A stretch of 64,000 nt of DNA, from the NCBI RefSeq assembly GCF_011250515.1, contig NZ_JAANOP010000007.1, positions 1-64,000 of the forward strand, given 5' to 3'. A model generated the notes under the pieces. It ran no database searches. It was not told the origin of the DNA and was given only the letters and a program-made list of their open reading frames with translations. Origin of the DNA: Aquirufa ecclesiirivi (GTDB lineage Bacteria > Bacteroidota > Bacteroidia > Cytophagales > Spirosomataceae). The position numbers and the translations under genes were made by a program. Numbering within the stretch: position 1 is the stretch's first letter; each line of letters opens with the position of its first letter. Of the stretch, positions 58,188 to 64,000 are shown piece by piece.

Positions 58188-58868
58188 ATGAGCCAAATCA
58201 TTTTAGAAGCACAGGGTATCAGTAAAAGCTTTCACGATCCAGTGACCATACCGGTGTTAAAGGATATTTCATTTACATTGAATAAAGGTGAATTTGTCTC
58301 CGTGATAGGAAAATCAGGTTGTGGTAAATCCACCTTATTGTACATTCTTTCCACCATGGATACCGATTATGAAGGAAATCTCATCATTGATCAAGTGTCC
58401 ATGCAAGGAAAAAATGAAGGCGAATTAGCCATCGTTCGAAATGAAAAAATTGGCTTTGTCTTTCAATTCCACTATTTGCTGAATGAGTTTTCTGTTCTTG
58501 AAAATGTGATGTTGCCAGGTCAAAAACTAGGCAAATATTCCCCCAAAGAAATTAAAGAACGAGCCTATCAAAAATTGAAAATTCTAGGCATTGAGAATGA
58601 AGCGTTGAAAAAGCCCAATCAATTATCAGGAGGTCAAAAACAACGGGTGGCCATTGCCAGAGCTTTAATCAATGACCCATTGATTATCATGGGTGATGAA
58701 CCAACGGGTAATTTGGACAAAAAAAACAGTGAAATCGTTTTTGATATTTTCAAAGAATTGGCAGATGTATATGGTCAATCTTTGCTCATTGTAACCCACG
58801 ACAATGAATTTGCATCACGCACGCAGCGCATCATAGAAATGCAAGATGGCTCCATTATACGGATGTAA
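58188..58868 (+). CDS. LolD/MacB-type ABC transporter ATP-binding protein
   Basis: This 226-residue ATPase has Walker A GKSGCGKST (41-49), Q-loop VFQFHYLL, signature LSGGQ (146-150), Walker B LIIMGDEPTGNLD (D170/E171) and H-loop VTHDNEF. It is the size of LolD and of the separate ATPases paired with FtsX-type permeases. It starts one base after the permease stop and ends the three-gene exporter operon. Its TAA is immediately followed, with no spacing, by the stop codon of the convergent acyltransferase gene. Confidence 0.92.
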   Translation: MSQIILEAQGISKSFHDPVTIPVLKDISFTLNKGEFVSVIGKSGCGKSTLLYILSTMDTDYEGNLIIDQVSMQGKNEGELAIVRNEKIGFVFQFHYLLNEFSVLENVMLPGQKLGKYSPKEIKERAYQKLKILGIENEALKKPNQLSGGQKQRVAIARALINDPLIIMGDEPTGNLDKKNSEIVFDIFKELADVYGQSLLIVTHDNEFASRTQRIIEMQDGSIIRM

Positions 58869-59918
58869 TTAACCAGAAACCTTAGATCCACCCGGAATTT
58901 TTCTAAGAAGCCATACAATAGCCCCTGAAATCAGCAAGCAGCTAAATGCCGTAACTGGAATACCTAAACTTGGATGCACTAATTTAAAATGTATTCCGAT
59001 TTTAGCGATGTAAAATAAGACCAAAATATGGACTAAATAGATCCCGTAGCTGTGGGAACTTATCCATTCTCGCAAAGGAATCAAAACTCGAATCTCAAAA
59101 GGAAAGTATTTGCATAACAAAAATAATCCAGCGGTAGAAAGCACCACCGATGGAGAAAAATTGGCATATAGCAATCCATAAAACTTAGCGTCACGTATGG
59201 ACAATTGATACGTTCCAATCAATGTCCAAGCGGTTCCAATCAGGAATAAAGCTATTGCCCAAAAACGTATTTGCCCTTGATGATTAAAGTCTTTGTGTCG
59301 TAAATAATAGCCTAATACCAAATAGCCCAAATAGCCTGTAAAATAAGGCAAAGGCACGGGTGAATCTAAGACCGGAAAATGGGGATTATTAAAAAGAATC
59401 GTCAACAACCAAATACCCAAAAAATACTGAATTTGCTTTTCTGAGGCCTGTCGAACCCAAGTGCTTATGATAGGTATGAACAAATAAAGTCCTATAACCA
59501 TGTACACATACCAAAAATGGTAAGACCCGCCCGTAAAGTATTGTTGACCTATCCAACGAATCAGTTCCTCCAAAGAATGAAAGGATTTACCTCGTAATCG
59601 AACAGCCCAATTGAAATACACAAAAAAAATATTCCAAAATAAGAAGGGCACAACGATTCTTTGAAATGATTTAGAAACAAATGCCCCATAAGGTTCTTCT
59701 TTCCCTACTACTAAAGCACCAGTTAACATCACAAAAATGGGTACAGCAAAGCGCATGCAGCCATTATAGACATTGGCATTCCACCATAAAGCATCAGGAA
59801 CACGATGAAAACTCAGCAGCAAATTAGCTGCTGAGTGTATCAAAATCACTGCGAGAGTCGCAATGACACGTAAATTAGTTAACCAAATAATAGGGCCGCT
59901 GGCCTTAGAGATTTGCAT
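58869..59918 (-). CDS. Acyltransferase-3 family membrane protein
   Basis: This integral-membrane O-acyltransferase of the OafA/WecH/NodX type has about ten hydrophobic helices. The N-terminal signature NLRVIATLAVILIHSAAN carries the conserved R and H. FAVPIFVMLTGALVV and SYGIYLVHILVLFYI are typical. I choose ATG 59918 (349 residues) over the upstream 60017. The longer form would add 33 residues read out of frame through the end of the preceding molybdopterin gene, and MQISKASGPIIWLTNLR is the normal family start. With this start it overlaps the upstream gene by 14 bases. It probably acetylates or succinylates an extracellular glycan; the substrate is unknown. Confidence 0.86.
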   Translation of the reverse strand: MQISKASGPIIWLTNLRVIATLAVILIHSAANLLLSFHRVPDALWWNANVYNGCMRFAVPIFVMLTGALVVGKEEPYGAFVSKSFQRIVVPFLFWNIFFVYFNWAVRLRGKSFHSLEELIRWIGQQYFTGGSYHFWYVYMVIGLYLFIPIISTWVRQASEKQIQYFLGIWLLTILFNNPHFPVLDSPVPLPYFTGYLGYLVLGYYLRHKDFNHQGQIRFWAIALFLIGTAWTLIGTYQLSIRDAKFYGLLYANFSPSVVLSTAGLFLLCKYFPFEIRVLIPLREWISSHSYGIYLVHILVLFYIAKIGIHFKLVHPSLGIPVTAFSCLLISGAIVWLLRKIPGGSKVSG

Positions 59919-62034
59919 TATCAGGGCCTGCAAAAGGTTGACGATACAAACGTTTCTTAGTAGCAGCAAATAAGGCATTGGCCACTGCGCCACCGGTAGG
60001 AGGTAAAGCAGGTTCACCCAAACCAGTAGGTGCTATTCCATTATTCACAAAATGAGCCTCCACAGTAGGAATTTCATTTCCACGAATCAATTTATATGTA
60101 TCGAAATTCTTTTGCTGAGGGACACCTTTATCAAAACTCAATTTGCTAAACATGGCATGACCATAACCATCAATAATACCTCCAATCACTTGATTTTCAG
60201 CACCTGATCGATTAATCACCTCACCGCAATCTGTCACCGCAGTTACATGGGTCACCTTAGGCTCTCCATCCACCATTTTGGCTTCCGCTATTTGAGCTAC
60301 ATAAGATAAATGAGAGAAATAAACACTAAATCCTTGGTGAACATTAGCTCCTTTTTTACCCCATTTAGCCTTTTCAGCCACTTGCTTAATCACCTCAATG
60401 AAACGATCTGGCTCATAAGTAATCTTGCCGACAGGATTAGTTTTCACTTTTTGTAACCAATCCAAACGCATTTGGATAGGATCTTTTCCTGCTGCTACAG
60501 CTACTTCATCTAAGAACGACTGCTCTGCAGAGGCTAAAAAGTTGGTAATGGGTGCACGCCAAGGTCCCGTAGTAATGGCAGAATTATAATTGAATGATTC
60601 AATTAATACGTTGTCAATAGCTCCCACAGGGAAATTATCTTGTCGAGTACTGTTTCCTGCATTCAAACCTACTCCACGTAAATAAAAGGCTATCATCTCG
60701 CCTTTCTCATTTAAACCCGCTTTAAAGTGATATCTTACTGCCGGACGATAAATACCCCCAGTCATATCATCTTCGCGCGTCCACATGACTTTAACAGGCA
60801 TTTTAATGATACTTGACAGCTCTGCTGCTTCTAAAGCATAGTCGTTGTTTAATCGACGGCCAAAACCACCTCCCATTTTAGTCAATTCCACCTGAACGGT
60901 ATTTTCAGGTACGCCCAACAAAGTAGCCACAGCTTTTTGGGCCGATTGAGGAACTTGAGTTGGCCCTGCTAACAAGACGGAACCTGGACGAACATCTGCA
61001 AAGAAGTTCATGGGCTCCATCGGAGTATGCGACAAGAAAGGACATTCGTATGTGGCCTCAATCACCTTAGCTGCTTTAACAATAGCCGCATTAAAATCTC
61101 CGTCCTTTCGCTCGACCTTCGCTTTGTCGGTTTTCATCCCCTCATCAAACCATTTCTGGTGAGTGCTATCACTTTCCAAATTGCTGGTATCAGAATAGGT
61201 ACAAACAAGTTTTTTTCTGGCTTGCATGACTTCCCAAGTAGATTTCCCTACCACGGCCACTTTGTTTTTAAAAGAAACCACATCGATAATGCCTGGCATC
61301 TTTTTTACCTCAGCAGCATCAAAAGACACTAAAGTAGAACCAAAGGCAGGTGGGCGAACGATTTGGGCAATAAGCATGCCCGACTTTTGGGTATCTAAAC
61401 CATATTGCGGTTTTCCTGTAAGAACCTTATAATTATCTACTCCCTTAACAAAACTACCAATCAACTGATAATCAGCCCGACTCTTATAGGTTACTTCCGT
61501 TGGAACCGATAGTTTTGAAGCGGCATCAACCAAAGCACCATAGGCTAATTTTTGACCTTTGTTTGGACCAAGAACAAAACCTTTGGAAGTTTTACAAGTA
61601 CTCGCATCTACACCCCATTGCTGAGCTGCCGCCTGAATTAACATATGTCTGGCCGTAGCTCCTGCTTTACGCAAACGTTCCCAAGAATGTTTCAAGGCTC
61701 CACTTCCTCCCGTCAATTGACGTTCGAATAATTGGGTATCTAAATTCGCTTGACGCACCTCCACTTGCTTCCAATCTACATCCAGCTCTTCAGCCACAAC
61801 AATCGGAAATGCGGTTTTGATACCTTGTCCAATTTCTGGATTCGGTGAATAGAGAATAATCTTCCCCGTATTTTCAATGGATAAAAAAGCATTGAAACGG
61901 TTGGCATCCAAAGCTGGATTCATCTGTTGCATGATGCCTGAATTGGCCTTGGATTCAAACCAATCAAATCCCAAGGAAAAAACGCCACTCAAAAGGGCTG
62001 TTTTCTGAATAAATGATCTTCTTGTCGTTTTCAT
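59905..62034 (-). CDS. IorB-like molybdopterin-binding oxidoreductase large subunit, Tat-exported
   Basis: This 709-residue protein is of the xanthine dehydrogenase / aldehyde oxidase family, isoquinoline 1-oxidoreductase beta-subunit branch. The N-terminus carries a twin-arginine signal (TRRSFIQKTALLSG), so the folded enzyme should be exported to the periplasm. Family motifs include NPEIGQGIKTAFPIVVAEEL, RQLTGGSGA, GGGFGRRLNNDYALEA, GPWRAPITNFLASAEQSF and GLGEPALPP, with the expected catalytic glutamate E674. It hydroxylates aldehydes or N-heterocycles using water; the substrate is unknown. The 2Fe-2S subunit gene precedes it by three bases. There is no FAD subunit, as in other IorAB-type enzymes, which probably pass electrons to a cytochrome c. 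Confidence 0.9.
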   Translation of the reverse strand: MKTTRRSFIQKTALLSGVFSLGFDWFESKANSGIMQQMNPALDANRFNAFLSIENTGKIILYSPNPEIGQGIKTAFPIVVAEELDVDWKQVEVRQANLDTQLFERQLTGGSGALKHSWERLRKAGATARHMLIQAAAQQWGVDASTCKTSKGFVLGPNKGQKLAYGALVDAASKLSVPTEVTYKSRADYQLIGSFVKGVDNYKVLTGKPQYGLDTQKSGMLIAQIVRPPAFGSTLVSFDAAEVKKMPGIIDVVSFKNKVAVVGKSTWEVMQARKKLVCTYSDTSNLESDSTHQKWFDEGMKTDKAKVERKDGDFNAAIVKAAKVIEATYECPFLSHTPMEPMNFFADVRPGSVLLAGPTQVPQSAQKAVATLLGVPENTVQVELTKMGGGFGRRLNNDYALEAAELSSIIKMPVKVMWTREDDMTGGIYRPAVRYHFKAGLNEKGEMIAFYLRGVGLNAGNSTRQDNFPVGAIDNVLIESFNYNSAITTGPWRAPITNFLASAEQSFLDEVAVAAGKDPIQMRLDWLQKVKTNPVGKITYEPDRFIEVIKQVAEKAKWGKKGANVHQGFSVYFSHLSYVAQIAEAKMVDGEPKVTHVTAVTDCGEVINRSGAENQVIGGIIDGYGHAMFSKLSFDKGVPQQKNFDTYKLIRGNEIPTVEAHFVNNGIAPTGLGEPALPPTGGAVANALFAATKKRLYRQPFAGPDNANL

Positions 62035-62037
62035 CTT

Positions 62038-62523
62038 TTATTTCTTTTTAGAGGAGTTGGACGTCGAAGCTATTTCAGATGCACGTTTGACGGCGTTGTG
62101 AATACGGTGGTAGGTTCCACAGCGACAAATATTTCCTGACATACCTGACACGATTTCATCATGGCTAGGTTTCGGGTTTTTCTTCAATAAAGCTGCCGCT
62201 GTCATAATTTGACCCGCTTGGCAATAGCCGCATTGAGGTACATCTAATTCATCCCAAGCTACTTGAACTGGGTGTTCCGCTTTTTCATGTAAACCTTCAA
62301 TGGTCGTTACTGATGATTTACCCACCGCAGAAACTGGTAAAACACAAGAACGCATCGGTTCTCCATCAATCCAGACGGTACAAGCGCCACATTGGGCAAT
62401 ACCACAACCATACTTGGTTCCTACCAGAGATAAATGATCTCTCAGAACCCATAGCAAAGGCGTATTGGAATCCACTTCCACTTTCACCTTTTTTCGATTA
62501 ACCAGTAATTCGATCGACTCCAT
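62038..62523 (-). CDS. IorA-like 2Fe-2S subunit of the molybdenum oxidoreductase
   Basis: This 161-residue protein has two 2Fe-2S domains. A plant-ferredoxin-like N-terminal domain has cysteines at 40, 45, 48 and 60 ([25 protein letters not shown]). A helical C-terminal domain has cysteines at 98, 101, 133 and 135 ([22 protein letters not shown]). All eight ligands are present. The C-terminus is a Ser/Lys-rich tail. It has no signal peptide, so it should be carried across the membrane with the Tat-tagged large subunit. The start at 62523 gives the family's normal N-terminus ([13 protein letters not shown]). Confidence 0.92.
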   Translation of the reverse strand: MESIELLVNRKKVKVEVDSNTPLLWVLRDHLSLVGTKYGCGIAQCGACTVWIDGEPMRSCVLPVSAVGKSSVTTIEGLHEKAEHPVQVAWDELDVPQCGYCQAGQIMTAAALLKKNPKPSHDEIVSGMSGNICRCGTYHRIHNAVKRASEIASTSNSSKKK

Positions 62524-62554
62524 TGTTGATTGGTTTAAAAAGATAAACGAAAAT

Positions 62555-64000
62555 TTACTTACGTTTTTTTGATTTTGTTTCTACAGGAACAAGCTCTTTT
62601 ACTCGAATGTTTCGGAATTTCAATTCATTTCCATGACCTAAAAATCCGATATGACCTTTTGGATTAAATAATCCAGGGTGCTCTTTATGATCAGGAGTAC
62701 CGCCTTTGGTGGCTTCTGCTATATCTCCATCCAAAATTACTTCTCCATTTAAAATCACTTTGATGTGATTTCCTTCTGCGATAACCTCTTGTTGATTCCA
62801 CTCGCCTACTGGCTTCAAGAAACCTTTCTTTGCTGGAATAATTCCATACACAGAACCATGGTATTGGTAGGCTTGTAAATTGGCATAAACAGGAGCTGTA
62901 TTATCCAAAATTTGCAATTCCATGCCCACATAAGCAGCATCTCCTGTTAATGGAGCACGAATACCTAATCCATTATTGGCACCAGGAGTTAATTGGAAAT
63001 CAAATTTAAAGTGGAAGTTGGCGTATTCATTTTTGGTGAACAAGTTTCCTTTTCCTCCACGCTTAGGATAAATCACCAAATTACCGTTCTCAGGTACATA
63101 ATCCGTCGTATTTCCTGTCCATTTGAATAATGAAGAACCATCAAACAACAGCTCAAATCCTTGTGCTTTCTCTTCCTCTGAAAGAGTTTGCAAAAATTGT
63201 GGCTCTAATTCTTTAACATAGATATTACGGTATACAATGTGGTTACCATGAGCTTGTAATTCAATAGCATCTTTCACAAAGATGGGAATTTTACGATCCC
63301 AATAGTTTTCTAAAATGGTGTTATCTACCACCAATTCGCCATTCAAATAAACGGTTACACGCTCTCCCACCATTTTAATGTAGAACGTATTCCATTCTTC
63401 TACTGGATTATCTGCCAATTTCAATGGATTTTTTGCATTGATTTGATTGTTGTATAATCCTCCTGAACCTACATTGGCTCCAACATTAACACGGGAAATA
63501 TCCCAGATTTGAACTTGTGGGGCACCGCGTAAATAAATACCAGCATCTCCATCCTTTTCGATTTTCCAATCGACATACATTTCAAAATCTTGATAATCTT
63601 TTACCGAACATAAATTGTCTCCATGGCCTGTGAAATGTAATTCATCGTCTTTGGCATACCATCCTTTTCGCATATTTTCATCAGCTTTCACTTGCTTAAT
63701 GGCTAAGCTGTCAGCAGACATGGCACGGCGTTTAACTGGATTTTCTACCAGGCCTTTCCAACCCGATAAATCCTTGCCATTAAACATCGAATAAAATCCT
63801 TGCTTATTGCCTAATGCATCGATGGCCTTTTGAGCAGAGGCACGTAAATCTGCCGAAGAAACAAATGGCATCGCTTCCAATACCCAAGCTTTTGTCATTT
63901 GACTTTGTAATGCAGGATTTCCTACAAATAAAGTGGCTAATCCATCAGCAGCAACCGAACGAGCATTGGCTTCTTGTAAACCAATTTGCAAGGTTCTCAT
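62555..64000 (-). CDS. Tandem DUF1080 protein, 5' end outside window
   Basis: The visible 481 residues hold two DUF1080 (3-keto-disaccharide hydrolase-type, concanavalin-like) domains. The first is about residues 75-268 ([53 protein letters not shown]). The second is about 280-472 ([59 protein letters not shown]). The first ~70 residues look like the end of alpha-helical HEAT-type repeats ([15 protein letters not shown]). The ATG at 64000 sits exactly on the window edge and is probably an internal methionine, with the gene continuing upstream. It is transcribed into the IorAB genes with a 31-base gap. Relatives act on glycan or ketosugar breakdown in the periplasm. The role here is inferred. 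Confidence 0.85.
   Translation of the reverse strand: MRTLQIGLQEANARSVAADGLATLFVGNPALQSQMTKAWVLEAMPFVSSADLRASAQKAIDALGNKQGFYSMFNGKDLSGWKGLVENPVKRRAMSADSLAIKQVKADENMRKGWYAKDDELHFTGHGDNLCSVKDYQDFEMYVDWKIEKDGDAGIYLRGAPQVQIWDISRVNVGANVGSGGLYNNQINAKNPLKLADNPVEEWNTFYIKMVGERVTVYLNGELVVDNTILENYWDRKIPIFVKDAIELQAHGNHIVYRNIYVKELEPQFLQTLSEEEKAQGFELLFDGSSLFKWTGNTTDYVPENGNLVIYPKRGGKGNLFTKNEYANFHFKFDFQLTPGANNGLGIRAPLTGDAAYVGMELQILDNTAPVYANLQAYQYHGSVYGIIPAKKGFLKPVGEWNQQEVIAEGNHIKVILNGEVILDGDIAEATKGGTPDHKEHPGLFNPKGHIGFLGHGNELKFRNIRVKELVPVETKSKKRK

Noticed and set aside
59919-60017. Longer N-terminus for the acyltransferase from ATG 60017
   Set aside because: The added 33 residues overlap the end of the molybdopterin gene by 113 bases. 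They do not match the family, whose normal start fits ATG 59918.

Overview
The window looks like chromosome from a Bacteroidota bacterium, most likely Cytophagales-like (inference). The base composition is AT-leaning and many starts have A-rich leaders in place of Shine-Dalgarno sites. The gene content fits: an AraC regulator fused to membrane helices, a GH127-type glycosidase, DUF1080 proteins, an IorAB-type molybdenum enzyme with a Tat signal, and a very large repetitive secreted protein. No rRNA, tRNA, CRISPR array, transposase or integrase was found.

Positions 1-42673 (two thirds of the window) are one minus-strand reading frame. It starts at ATG 42673 and is still open at the left edge, giving at least 14,224 codons. 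After a signal peptide and an N-terminal domain (QEYGHAID ... DSPGDEGD) come about 57 copies of a roughly 228-233-residue unit made of two Ig-like beta-sandwich domains. The copies lie in two arrays (about 41215-16830 and 14140-1). Between them is a non-repeat block of about 2.7 kb with a GNW/IPSG domain, a beta-helix-like segment and two invasin-type Ig domains. All the plus-strand open frames in this stretch are antisense shadows. The array shows recent duplication and conversion at several scales.

Positions 42853-46027 carry, on the minus strand, the membrane-anchored AraC regulator (with a pair of 14-base direct repeats before its start) and a fused two-domain 3-oxoacid CoA-transferase. 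The divergent region 46028-46348 holds a 33-base palindrome and a possible 37-residue membrane peptide.

Positions 46349-52300 form a tight plus-strand operon: ethanolamine-type permease, PuuA-like glutamine synthetase, iron alcohol dehydrogenase, PuuD-like gamma-glutamyl hydrolase and aldehyde dehydrogenase. Read in order, these make a complete gamma-glutamyl route for an amino alcohol such as ethanolamine (uptake, gamma-glutamylation, oxidation of alcohol to aldehyde to acid, hydrolysis to glutamate plus amino acid), with no EutBC and no microcompartment. A secreted GH127-type glycosidase follows 31 bases later.

Positions 54342-55808 hold a minisatellite organised around a second 33-base palindrome, a YahK-type zinc alcohol dehydrogenase and a clear terminator. 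Positions 55851-58868 encode a lipoprotein membrane-fusion subunit, an FtsX/MacB permease and an ATPase. Positions 64000-58869 are a minus-strand operon: a partial tandem-DUF1080 protein, IorA-like 2Fe-2S subunit, IorB-like molybdopterin subunit and an acyltransferase-3 membrane protein.
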